Origin: Prorocentrum cordatum
Lineage: Eukaryota; Sar; Dinophyceae; Prorocentrales; Prorocentraceae
Length of the DNA: 37,500 nt
Assembly: GCA_963575745.1 (NCBI GenBank)
Contig: CAUYUJ010021681.1
Span: forward strand, 1-37,500
Reading direction: 5' to 3'
Part shown: positions 29,796-37,500 of the stretch, piece after piece
Layout: each line of letters begins with the position of its first letter
Numbering within the stretch: the stretch's first letter is position 1
Translations under genes and position numbers: made by a program
The notes under the pieces: generated by a model
What the model was told of the DNA's origin: nothing
What the model saw: only the letters and a program-made list of their open reading frames with translations
Databases searched by the model: none

Positions 29796-30833
29796 ATGGT
29801 GCTAAAAATAGTGTACTACAACGCCCAGAGCACAGACTACACGAGACTGGAAGAGATCAGCCTCCAGTGTCGCAGCGTCGACATCATAGTTGTCACCAGC
29901 ACGCAGCGCCACACGGACATAGAGTATGACATGCAGCAGAACAGTCTCCCGTTCCACAAGGTCCTCCAATTTGGATGGAAAAAATCGCCCTACGTCAACA
30001 AGTCATGTGGGGTGGCGGTGTTACTTGGGAAGTATGTTAGTGGAGTTCAAAGTGCTGAAGCCCCACCGCGGTCACAAGGCATCACGGGAAGAGTGGCACG
30101 AGTCAAAGTACGGGCACATGGACAGTCAATCAGTGTATATCCAGTCTATTTTCCGCCGAAAGGAACAACGCCGACAGTTCTCAGAGAGACCGCAAAAAGA
30201 ATGCTTCAATGGATCACTCAGAGGGTCGGCAAAGATGGCCATCACACGCTCCCAATCATAGCAGGTGATTTTAACTGCGGGTTTGGTATCAGACGGGACA
30301 TGACAGGAGCTGCCTACATCAAAGAGGACGGCCACGTTGGCGTATGCGAGCCGGTGTACGAGAGCAATGTGTCCATGCAGATTCGACAGTTTGCTACAGA
30401 GCAGCACATGAGTGTGGCTACGACTCACTGGATGACGGGACCTACCTATTTCCAGAGGGGCGCTTCATCCAAGATCGACCATTTCATATGCCCTACATCA
30501 GCGCTCGTTAGCATTCGCAAGGCGAACACGCTGATACGACTGGGGCGCAAACTTCAACTGCAGCCCAGCGCGACCCTCGAGGATCATGTTCCTGTGTATG
30601 TGGAAATGGTGCTCCCTAAGAAGAAATATAGTGTGCAAGCACCCTCTCCACCAGCTCATAGAGACCATTTGATGCAGGCTCAAACAACAGGGGCCCGCCG
30701 CCAGCAGTACTTCGAGGCGGTGATGAGACATTTGGAGGATGACGACGACAGTTATAAAGCGGCAATGCAGAGCAACAACGTGCAGGCGGTTTGGGACCAC
30801 ATTGGAGGTGCGATCAGGCGGGCCCTGGAATAA
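29796..30833 (+). CDS. LINE APE-type endonuclease (first part of a polyprotein broken by a stop)
   Basis: A 345-codon frame with the endonuclease/exonuclease/phosphatase fold of non-LTR retrotransposons, which nicks target DNA to prime reverse transcription. Visible motifs: N9 in YYNAQS; SVYPVYFPP (112-121); GDFN at 157-160 (D158, N160); TGPTYFQ (214-220) followed by SSKIDHF (D228, H229); and EDHVPV (D263, H264). The usual metal-binding Glu of the second motif is not seen: the aligned stretch DIIVVTSTQ has Ser or Thr there. That may be a lesion or a lineage habit. ATG 29796 is chosen because the fold begins right after it, though the frame is open back to 29655. The frame ends at TAA 30831-30833, yet the same frame is open again to 33617 with the reverse transcriptase, so the stop is probably a mutation. 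Confidence 0.85.
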   Translation: MVLKIVYYNAQSTDYTRLEEISLQCRSVDIIVVTSTQRHTDIEYDMQQNSLPFHKVLQFGWKKSPYVNKSCGVAVLLGKYVSGVQSAEAPPRSQGITGRVARVKVRAHGQSISVYPVYFPPKGTTPTVLRETAKRMLQWITQRVGKDGHHTLPIIAGDFNCGFGIRRDMTGAAYIKEDGHVGVCEPVYESNVSMQIRQFATEQHMSVATTHWMTGPTYFQRGASSKIDHFICPTSALVSIRKANTLIRLGRKLQLQPSATLEDHVPVYVEMVLPKKKYSVQAPSPPAHRDHLMQAQTTGARRQQYFEAVMRHLEDDDDSYKAAMQSNNVQAVWDHIGGAIRRALE

Positions 30834-33617
30834 GTATTTCCTCCTGTCCCTCGTCGCACGGCAGAGTACCAGGAATACAGGAGCCAGCGCATGGACTTGA
30901 TCAGACGTAGAGGCATCATGAGAGCCGAAGGAGCTGACAAGAATGAGGAGGAGTTCGAACGAGTCCAGCGACAACTCCAACAGATCACGAGGCGCCTGCA
31001 GAACCTTCGGAAGCAGCAGACGGCCGACACGCGACAAGCTTTATTACATGAACTGGTGCAAGTATGGAAGAATCAGATGTGGGCGCAGATGCACAAGATC
31101 AAGAACAGCCTGGCATCTACAGGCCGTGGGCCCAAGAAGCGGTACATCTTCGCAGTGAGGCAGAACATGACAGTAGAAGAATGGCGTGACGGACTACAAC
31201 TTCAACCACACCAAGGGGGCATGCAAGCGAACTCCATCAATTGGGACGAAGCGCTCGACGACGTGCAGTTCCGTCCCAAGATCCTGGAGCGGGACCGTGC
31301 CATCCAACTCGCACAGGCTGACCTCGAGGGCCAGATCCGCTACCTCAAGAAGGCCCCCAAGCGCAGAGCAACCCCGAGGTGGGGGGTGTATGCAGAGGCG
31401 CTACTACAGTTGCTATCTTCCGAGTTTCACAGCGTCGAGGACCCCAATGGCAACGGTTGGGAGGTGGACATCACACCGACGGCATTTCTGCACAAGTATC
31501 AGCAGTTCGTCACACTCGTCAGAGAGACCGACCAGGTTCCACCCAGCTTCCTCCGCTCGCAGATGTTCGCCCAAAGCAAGGACAACGGGAAGATAGGTAT
31601 CAAGGGACAACGGCTCCTGCACTGTTTCGACTCCTGCAGCATGAGCTGGTTCGGCCAACTCTCGCGCAGGCTCAGGGTGCCTCCGAAGTTTCCGTCTTTC
31701 GCTCACGGAGGCATACCTGGTCGAAGGAGAGAGGGGGCCATTCTCGCCTTGAGCAGCGCGATGTGGCGTTGCAGAGATCTGAAGGTGAGTCACACGTTGA
31801 GCAACTTTGACGGCACGAACGCGTTCGCGAGCACGGACAGGGAGCACTTGAGGGCACAGCACAGAGCGCAGCACTACGAGCACAACATCGAACTGTGCAA
31901 GCACGCCATCGATGGTTTAGTCGTGCACGCCAACGGCATCGATGGGGAAATAGATATGAAACCAGCGAGGGGCACAACTATGGGACACGCCATGGCAGCA
32001 GGGGACTTTATTGCAGTATACACGCCGCAAGTGCAACAGTGGAACCAACAGCTGGGAGAGCATGATCACACGTATACTTGGTTGCAGTGCGACAGCATAC
32101 TGGAGGAGGAGGAGACGGAGGCTGGAGGACAGATGGAGGACATCGGGATCGGGCTGTACGTAGATGACATATCCAGAGTACACATACATGCACATGACGC
32201 GTCGCCACGTGCAATGGAGCTTCAGCTAAACACGGCAACAAGTAAGTTGAGCACATGCATCGGGGCGACGGGGCACACACTCAACGAAAGCAAAACGAAT
32301 CACATCACGCACATCATAGGCAAGGGGTCGTTTGCAGCAGTTAGAACGCTTGCAGCATCCCGCACCGTGTCAGGCAGTATTGTCAGAGAGGCACGTGTAT
32401 TAGGGCCGCTCCTCATGTTTGACGGCAGTTTGCGGACAGAGCTTCGAGGGCGCATCCGTGCTGCTCGAGCAGGGTGGCGATCACTGGGAAAGCTGTGGGC
32501 TGAACCGGTGCCACCCAGGATGAGGAGGCTTCTTTTTATGGCGTACGTGCAGAGTGCAGGATTATCGGGGCTTACAAGCTTCGTACTGCCGCGCAGCTTC
32601 ACAGACAAGCTCGACGTGGTATTTCTCCGTTTCTTGCGCGTGCTTAGCAGGGGGACCACAGAGGAGATAGACGGGAAGGTCAGAGGGGAGACGTACGCGC
32701 AAGTGTTCGCGCACCACAAGCTGTCGCGGACAGTGGTCGAACTCAGGATCCAGCGGATCAGGTGGTACCAAAAAATGGCACGGCATCCCCAAAGACACTC
32801 CCAAGTTCTGGCAGGCATTTTTGGAAGCACTCGAATGGACCTCGCAGTAGATAGGCCTCGCATGGGAACAAATGGGGACCCCAACGAACATAGCACCCCG
32901 TGGGCTCGACAAGTGTACTCCGACCTCGAGATTTTCGCGAAGGTCGATCCTGAATCTAGGTTTGCGCAGAAGTGGAACTCTAGGGACGGGCTGTTAGATT
33001 TCTTCAGGAAGGAGGAGTCTCGGAAGGTGTTCTACGAGAAAAGGCCACAGCACATCAGGCACTTGTTTGACAGGCACTACGAGGCAGAGGAGAAGGAGGA
33101 CAAATACAAAGGAGCGGAGTACATAGAGGGGGAGGAGGACGAGAACGAGTACATATGCACGCACGAAACACCTGAAGGCCATGTCTGTGGGAGCGTGTTC
33201 ACGACGATGAGGGCCCTGACGGCCCACTTGAACAAGACGCACAAAATGAGAGAGCTCTACTCCATGCTCACGACGACGAACGTGTGTCCCTGGTGTCGGA
33301 GGATATTCGCGTCTCGGGCCAGTTGCATCAGACACGTGTGGGCCATGTCCAGAGCTAGTCCCCTACGCTGCCCGACCAGAGCCGTTTCGTTCGAGTTTCA
33401 GCCGATTGAAGCGGACAATTACAGTTGCGAGCTGTGTAGTCATTCCAGCACCGAGATAACAGCCCACCTCGATCACGTCCAGCAGCACGCCGCAGGCCCA
33501 GTACACGATCTTGTGGATGACTGGACTGCCCGACCAGAGGTCCCAAGGAGCAGACGCGGGAGGAGGGCCACGGCGAGGAGGCAGGCAGCTCAAGCATGCC
33601 CGCAGCAAGGGGGCTGA
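30834..33617 (+). CDS. LINE reverse transcriptase with C-terminal zinc fingers (second part of the broken polyprotein)
   Basis: Same frame as the endonuclease. The first ATG is at 30891 (908 codons), but sequence from 30834 is probably also part of the original protein. Counting from that ATG: a charged N-terminal helix (residues 15-60); fingers/palm region (about 215-300); motif A FDGTNAF with D307; motif B ARGTTMGHAMAAGDF (359-373), lacking the usual Gln; motif C YVDD with D425 and D426; a thumb-like region (500-600, RRLLFMAYVQSAG, VVFLRFLRVLSRG). Thus all three catalytic Asp are present. The C-terminus has Cys/His clusters typical of DNA-binding tails in LINEs: C756, C766, H779, H784; C799, C802, H815; C846, C849, H859 and H866. 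The protein would copy RNA at a nicked target. No frameshift is seen within the domain, so this copy is fairly young apart from the upstream stop. Confidence 0.88.
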   Translation, partial: VFPPVPRRTAEYQEYRSQRMDLIRRRGIMRAEGADKNEEEFERVQRQLQQITRRLQNLRKQQTADTRQALLHELVQVWKNQMWAQMHKIKNSLASTGRGPKKRYIFAVRQNMTVEEWRDGLQLQPHQGGMQANSINWDEALDDVQFRPKILERDRAIQLAQADLEGQIRYLKKAPKRRATPRWGVYAEALLQLLSSEFHSVEDPNGNGWEVDITPTAFLHKYQQFVTLVRETDQVPPSFLRSQMFAQSKDNGKIGIKGQRLLHCFDSCSMSWFGQLSRRLRVPPKFPSFAHGGIPGRRREGAILALSSAMWRCRDLKVSHTLSNFDGTNAFASTDREHLRAQHRAQHYEHNIELCKHAIDGLVVHANGIDGEIDMKPARGTTMGHAMAAGDFIAVYTPQVQQWNQQLGEHDHTYTWLQCDSILEEEETEAGGQMEDIGIGLYVDDISRVHIHAHDASPRAMELQLNTATSKLSTCIGATGHTLNESKTNHITHIIGKGSFAAVRTLAASRTVSGSIVREARVLGPLLMFDGSLRTELRGRIRAARAGWRSLGKLWAEPVPPRMRRLLFMAYVQSAGLSGLTSFVLPRSFTDKLDVVFLRFLRVLSRGTTEEIDGKVRGETYAQVFAHHKLSRTVVELRIQRIRWYQKMARHPQRHSQVLAGIFGSTRMDLAVDRPRMGTNGDPNEHSTPWARQVYSDLEIFAKVDPESRFAQKWNSRDGLLDFFRKEESRKVFYEKRPQHIRHLFDRHYEAEEKEDKYKGAEYIEGEEDENEYICTHETPEGHVCGSVFTTMRALTAHLNKTHKMRELYSMLTTTNVCPWCRRIFASRASCIRHVWAMSRASPLRCPTRAVSFEFQPIEADNYSCELCSHSSTEITAHLDHVQQHAAGPVHDLVDDWTARPEVPRSRRGRRATARRQAAQACPQQGG

Positions 33618-34179
33618 AGTTGGCTCAGACGAAGATGTAGATGCGACCGTGAACGAGAAGATCGTCAGGCTGCAGAGGCTCATGCTCAGCAACACCCAGA
33701 CGCTGAGGATCCTCAAGGGAGTGTTGTGGGACTGCCTCATAGTCCCGATGGATCACGCGGTGGCGTCCGAGAGCATGCACACAGGGCAGCAGGACTACCG
33801 ACTGAGCAACGAAGAGAAGCGCAAGGACCTGCACATCTTCGGGTATACTATTCTCATGCGCGTGAAGATGCAGGGCTCGCCAGACGGTACCAAGGAGACC
33901 CTAGAGCAATTCGCCAAGCTTATGACGAGCAGGGATCGCGAGGAGCCCAACGATCATGTCCGCTACTTCCATACCAAGAAGAAGTACAACGAGGACAATC
34001 AGAAGGCGGACAAGGACAAGAGTCACGTGATGTTGAGCCCGATAGCCACCAGCCCGTTCCACAAGTATCAACAGATTCAGCGATACAGGGACAACACGGG
34101 CGATCAGGTCGAGATGCAAGTGATAAAAGCACTGGTGGCAAGCGGCGGAGAAGTGAAGACGGGCAGTCCACCAACATGA
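33517..34179 (+). CDS. Uncharacterised ORF downstream of the reverse transcriptase, overlapping it in the +1 frame
   Basis: About 220 codons from the ATG at 33517, overlapping the end of the reverse-transcriptase frame by about 100 nt. The overlapping part is low-complexity; the protein-like part starts near 33650 (VNEKIVRLQRLML) and includes VLWDCLIVPMDHAVAS, DLHIFGYTILMRVKMQ and QVIKALVASGGEVKTG. It is rich in Lys, Glu and Asp, mostly helical in look, and has no membrane segment. I recognise no known domain. Position and base composition fit a third product of the LINE, made either by a +1 frameshift near the end of the reverse transcriptase or by separate initiation. It could instead be a frame broken from the polyprotein by a single indel near 33600. 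Confidence 0.6.
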   Translation: MTGLPDQRSQGADAGGGPRRGGRQLKHARSKGAEVGSDEDVDATVNEKIVRLQRLMLSNTQTLRILKGVLWDCLIVPMDHAVASESMHTGQQDYRLSNEEKRKDLHIFGYTILMRVKMQGSPDGTKETLEQFAKLMTSRDREEPNDHVRYFHTKKKYNEDNQKADKDKSHVMLSPIATSPFHKYQQIQRYRDNTGDQVEMQVIKALVASGGEVKTGSPPT

Positions 34180-34307
34180 GCTCTGGTGCGCGCAGTTCAG
34201 GCATCAGTGCAGGAGCAATCGATGTAGAAGGGCTTCGCAGAATGGCGCAGGCGGGAAGTGAGAGGGCCAGACAGCTGCTCAGAGACCTCAAGCGCCAGAC
34301 GAAGTGA
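34176..34307 (+). CDS. Small 43-codon ORF overlapping the previous stop (ATGA)
   Basis: Its ATG (34176) overlaps the TGA (34177-34179) of the preceding ORF. The peptide begins MSSGARSSGISAGAIDVEGL and ends RQLLRDLKRQTK, a short basic helix. It lies in the same frame as the endonuclease and reverse transcriptase. It may be translated by stop-restart, or be the C-terminus of the preceding product after an indel. No family is recognised. Confidence 0.4.
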   Translation: MSSGARSSGISAGAIDVEGLRRMAQAGSERARQLLRDLKRQTK

Positions 34308-35024
34308 GGCGGAGCTGACACCATCTAGTAAATGGCTAACGCCAGTGTCCAGCTTAGCAGACGTTGTTCGTGGGCCGTCTGTGGATGGGTGGTCCCTCGC
34401 CTCTTCCTTTTTCTTTTCCCTTTTCTTCTCCTGTTCCCTGGTTCGGGGTGTTCCTCGGGCTGGAGGAAGGGAAGACAGTGTTCTCACGCCGACGGAGAGA
34501 GAAAGCGGTGAGAGATGAGTGCTCACCGACTGCTTCACAATCTACAGGAGCAGCAAAGTTTTTCGATCCAGTGGAGGCAGCAGATGCAGTAGTATGCGCA
34601 TCGTGTTCCCTGTGGGCGGGTGGGTGGGGGTGAGGGGGTGTGAGGGCAGGGAAGGAATGCTAAAGCACGAAGGCGCACCGTAACCCCCATGTGAGCGGCG
34701 GAGCTGGCACTCGCTCCTGTGTGTTTCTTTTTAGTTTGCTTTCGGAGCCCCAGATCCCTGAGGGCCTCCCTCCGCACCTTTCTGCCCTGAGGTTGAGGCG
34801 ATAGGCCCAAATGCCCTAAGCCTCAGCTCACAGAGTGTCGAATGCAGTGTGGTGCGCCTTCGTGCTAAAGCGGGCTTTGAAGGTCCGTGGTGGGCTATAA
34901 AGTCCCGCAGGCTAGCTCGAGATGCGCAATGAGCCAACCAGCAACGCTTGTCAGGCTTAAGGTCTCACGATGCAGAGGCCAGGCAGTGACAGACTCCAGT
35001 TGCCCAGGTCTTGCTTGCTTGCTT
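34308..35024. other. Possible 3' untranslated region of the LINE, otherwise unassigned
   Basis: Mixed composition, pyrimidine-rich at 34395-34445 and with a GGGTGGGTGGGGGTGAGGGGGT G-rich patch at about 34617-34645. No end signature was found. Confidence 0.3.
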
Positions 35025-35125
35025 CATCCTCCTCATCCTCCTCCTCCCCCTCCTCCTCCTCCTCCCCCTCCTCCTCCTCCCCCTCCTCCTCCCCCTCCTC
35101 CTCCTCCTCCGAATTCTCCTCCTCT
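35025..35125 (+). repeat. CCT microsatellite
   Basis: CCT run with CCCCT variants. Confidence 0.9.
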
Positions 35126-35517
35126 CTCCGATCGGCCCCTCCTGGTTGCCCCCATCGCACGTTGGGGCCACATCCCAGAACTGCTTGCGAGCACCTAGAA
35201 CAGTATCGAAACACTGTCGAACGAGTATCGCCTCCTAGGGCAAACAAACACGTGAAAACCACCGAAGTTTCTTTAGTTTTTTGGTGCTCAAAATTCTCTC
35301 TGGTTGGAATATCACAAACCAAAACGAGCATGCTTGCCCAGGTTGGACAGACATCGGCAGGTCTGTCCCCTGTGAACTCTGAGCCACGTCTGCATCGCAG
35401 AGGGGGTGCCGGGAGGCAGCATGCCACTCCTTGACAAAGCCCTTGCCCCGGTCTGGGGCCGCCGCGGTCGCCGCGGCAACCTCCAGATCCGACTCGGAAG
35501 TTCGCTTTGGGGTTAGG
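35126..35517. other. Spacer with a weak dispersed-repeat relative
   Basis: 35200-35240 (ACACTGTCGAACGAGTATCG) resembles part of the repeat at 5008-5065. No gene was recognised. Confidence 0.4.
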
Positions 35518-35666
35518 TCGGGCATGTCCCCCTACAGGCGGATCTTGGGCGAAACATGATTAAACATTGACAACAAATGTTCAAGGATAGTACTACAGAT
35601 GGTAGCAAAATCGTCCCCATACTATGTTGTTGACTATTTTTGGATATTCCTCAGGAACGTGCCCGA
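35518..35666 (+). mobile_element. MITE-like element, complete copy C with damaged right terminus
   Basis: The left terminus TCGGGCATGTCCCCCTACAG is identical to copy A. The right terminus keeps TTCCTC and AGGAACGTGCCCGACTTAA but has lost the CTGTAG part. Interior AATCGTCCCCATACTAT and GACTATTTTTGGATATTCCTC as in copies A and 3465. Confidence 0.7.
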
Positions 35667-36026
35667 CTTAAGTTTGGGGTCGGGCACCATGCAACGACCT
35701 CTCTCTGCGAGGGAACAGGCCCAGAACTTCGGCGTGTTGAAAATTCAACGCGGAGGTTGTTCGCCGTTTTCGTAAGGCGAGGTCAAGACAAAGACAACAT
35801 CGGACAAAAATTAATTGGGGATCGCTGAGATCCGGCGGTTCCTGACTCTGAGATCCGACGTAGCGAAAAAAACGCAACATCGCAAAAATCACGCCCAGAG
35901 CCCTGGACACCATCTTTCTGCATCATTTTGAAGCCCGATCGATCTGCGAGTACCCCAGGGCCGAAAGAACGCGAAAACGCCCGGCTCGAAAAAATTGCGA
36001 CGCCAGGATCTCAGGGGAGGATGTAT
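35667..36026. other. Spacer with a possible further MITE fragment
   Basis: GGTCGGGCACC at about 35678 and GCGAGGGAACAGGCCCAG at about 35707 look like short decayed MITE ends. No gene was recognised. Confidence 0.35.
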
Positions 36027-36073
36027 CGGGCGCCGCGGCCTTCTCAGAGCGTTCTGGAACGCTCCGGAATGAT
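36027..36073 (+). repeat. Dispersed repeat, copy 1 (partner 37009-37055)
   Basis: TCGGGCGCCGCGGCCTTCTC and the hairpin AGCGTTCTGGAACGCT are shared with 37009-37055 at about 90% by eye. GCATCTGTCCCCT...GAAGCCAG follows both copies. Confidence 0.75.
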
Positions 36074-36446
36074 AGCCTTGCCCGATTTCGGCCCCCAATG
36101 GGGCCTCGCTTTGGCCCCAGGACCGTTCAAAAAGCAGCTCGGGAGGAGCAGCCAGCCCCGGGGAGAGGGTCTGGGCATCTGGGGATCCCGTTCCGACAAA
36201 AAAACAATATATCGAATCTCTGGGGATGCTGGACGCAGCATCTGTCCCCTTCAGACGAAGCCAGGACGAGGATCAAACCTGGTAGTAATCCCACCAGCCC
36301 TCTGGGCGTCGGTGGTTTAAGGAGTTTCCTCTTCCACCCCTCCTTCTTCCCCTTCGGGGAAGATCTTACCCCTCCCCCTCCCCCCTCCCCATGGACCTGG
36401 ACAAGGGGTTCCGCGAGTCGTCGGAGCGTCCAAAACGGCCTCGGCG

Positions 36447-36505
36447 AGGCAGCTAAAATCATTGGTTTTACTAAAAAGGTTTTGGCCCCATGTTGGCCTC
36501 CTGGG
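36447..36505 (+). repeat. Short relative of the ACATGTTGGCCTCTTGGGGG repeat
   Basis: CATTGGTTTTACTAAAAAGG, then CCATGTTGGCCTCCTGGGGG. The same order occurs at 19757 and 36733. Confidence 0.6.
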
Positions 36506-36549
36506 GGATGGACGCAAATTAATGCTCCCCTCTTGTTTGATCGATCTCC

Positions 36550-36732
36550 TCCAAGATGGCCTCAAGAAGCGCCCAGGAGGCCCCGAGAGGTCCCAAGATG
36601 GCCCCAAGATGGCCCCAAGATGCCCCCAAGAGTCTTAAGAGGTCCTCAGGAGGTGCCCGAGAGACCCCCAAGAGGCCCTAAGAGACCCCCCAGAGGCACC
36701 CAAGATGCTCCAAGAGGCCTCGGCGAGAATGC
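36550..36732 (+). repeat. CCCCAAGATGG / CCAAGAGGCC dispersed repeat
   Basis: 36660-36740 matches 16220-16303. This block directly precedes the 36733-36965 repeat, so the two probably form one larger composite element of which other parts of the window carry pieces. Confidence 0.7.
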
Positions 36733-36965
36733 CAAAACATTGATTTTGCTAAGGTTTTAGCTACATGTTGGCCTCTTGGGGGTGGCACTGATTGAGATGA
36801 CTCCAAGAGCGCCTGGGAGAGCCCAAAATGACCTCCAAGATGGCTCAAGATATCCCAAGATGTCTCACAATGGCTTTCTCAGTGTGCTGCCCACTTCCCT
36901 GATCGAGGCAATTCCTCTGGGCATCTGTTCTGGATAAACTGGTGGGGATTCGCGAAACGTCAGCA
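36733..36965 (+). repeat. Dispersed repeat, copy 2 (partner 19757-19990)
   Basis: See the partner for shared blocks. Here it is joined on its left to the CCCCAAGAGG-rich unit. Confidence 0.8.
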
Positions 36966-37008
36966 AGTAATAGAGAATCTCTGAGATCCGGCGGATCTGG
37001 ACAATGTC

Positions 37009-37055
37009 TCGGGCGCCGCGGCCTTCTCAAAGCGTTCCGAAACGCTCTGGAACGG
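37009..37055 (+). repeat. Dispersed repeat, copy 2 (partner 36027-36073)
   Basis: TCGGGCGCCGCGGCCTTCTC, then AAAGCGTTCCGAAACGCTCT. Confidence 0.75.
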
Positions 37056-37108
37056 ATTTATCCCCATCCTGGCCCCGTCCGAGCATCTGTCCCCTCCCCG
37101 AGGGAAGC

Positions 37109-37305
37109 CAGCCGGCCAGCGGGAAAATGGCCTACCCGACAGGGACGGCGCTGTTACCCCGCCGATGCTGGAGGCCGGTCGGCCAGCGGCGAGAAGGCTC
37201 ACCCGACGGAGATGGCGGTTGGTATGTCGATGCTGGCAGGGTGGCCAGCGGGCCGCTGGGACAAGGCTCACCCGACGGGGGTGGCGATTGGTCAGTCGAT
37301 GCTGG
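37109..37305 (+). repeat. 62-67-bp tandem repeat, about 3 copies
   Basis: GGCCAGCGG anchors at 37114, 37181 and 37243; each is followed by GGC(C/T)(T/C)ACCCGACGG and GTCGATGCTGG. Confidence 0.8.
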
Positions 37306-37500
37306 CCCCCTGCCTGCCCCGGGGCCCCTTCCGCCGCCCCCGTCGTGCGGGCGCCGTGGAGAGATCGCGATGGGGAGTTCTTTCGGCCCCGTTTCGGATT
37401 CGGGGTGCTCCCTTTCGAACCCAGGGAACCACCAGGGATTGGTTCGTGGAAGCTGCGAATTTGTACACTGTGTTAATCGAGCCCTCGCCCGAAACATAAT
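37306..37500. other. Right edge, unassigned
   Basis: No gene or repeat was recognised up to the window end. Confidence 0.4.

Larger units (their letters stand above)
29655..34307 (+). mobile_element. LINE-like non-LTR retrotransposon (coding part)
   Basis: Order: APE endonuclease, reverse transcriptase, zinc fingers, then two short downstream ORFs. There are no long terminal repeats and no integrase, protease or RNase H motifs that I can see. The 5' and 3' ends of the element were not located: no poly(A) or target-site duplication is evident, and a 3' region may extend to about 35000. No ORF1 was identified upstream. Confidence 0.85.

Noticed and set aside
36800-36860. Second spliced-leader relic (ATGGCTCAAGATA)
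   Set aside because: Only GGCTCAAG matches; the CCGTAGCCATTTT part is missing and the sequence belongs to a dispersed repeat.

Overview
The window looks like nuclear DNA of a dinoflagellate. The strongest reason is a relic of the dinoflagellate spliced leader (dinoSL) on the minus strand at 1710-1731, at the 5' end of what appears to be a retroposed mRNA. A GC-rich, repeat-dominated, gene-poor landscape and a LINE with an unusual domain order fit this. The species cannot be named from the sequence, and no intact cellular gene, tRNA or rRNA was recognised.

Left part (1-9.3 kb): a minus-strand processed retrocopy (41-1731) has a dinoSL relic at its 5' end, an A9 tail and a 15-bp target-site duplication. 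It sits inside an array of 18-bp repeats and encodes a RanBP2-type zinc finger followed by coiled-coil-like segments in broken frames. Next come a CCT microsatellite, a second 18-bp array in inverted orientation, dispersed repeat fragments, hairpins and a 131/132-bp BamHI-rich satellite.

Middle (9.3-24.5 kb): a G-skewed satellite with a 245-bp higher-order period (10.1-13.0 kb), short GGTTGTCCCG repeats, a CCCCAAGAGG-rich dispersed repeat, a 73-bp satellite, a degenerate coding block resembling the N-terminal part of a Helitron/PIF1-type replicase-helicase (17.08-18.24 kb), a long ACT microsatellite, a 33-bp minisatellite, a 77/78-bp satellite (20.2-21.3 kb), two palindromic elements, an AC-rich tract and a 90-bp NotI-rich satellite (22.3-23.9 kb).

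Right part (24.5-37.5 kb): many AGG/CCT microsatellites, three copies of a ~150-bp MITE-like element with terminal inverted repeats, a foldback element, and a LINE-like non-LTR retrotransposon (29.8-34.3 kb). Its APE-type endonuclease and reverse transcriptase share one frame that is broken by a single TAA; two small ORFs follow. The last 2 kb hold copies of dispersed repeats also seen near 16.2 and 19.8 kb.

The parts fit one picture: a LINE supplies reverse transcription, a spliced-leader mRNA has been copied back into a satellite array, and short non-autonomous inverted-repeat elements and expanding satellites fill the rest. The LINE copy here is probably inactive.
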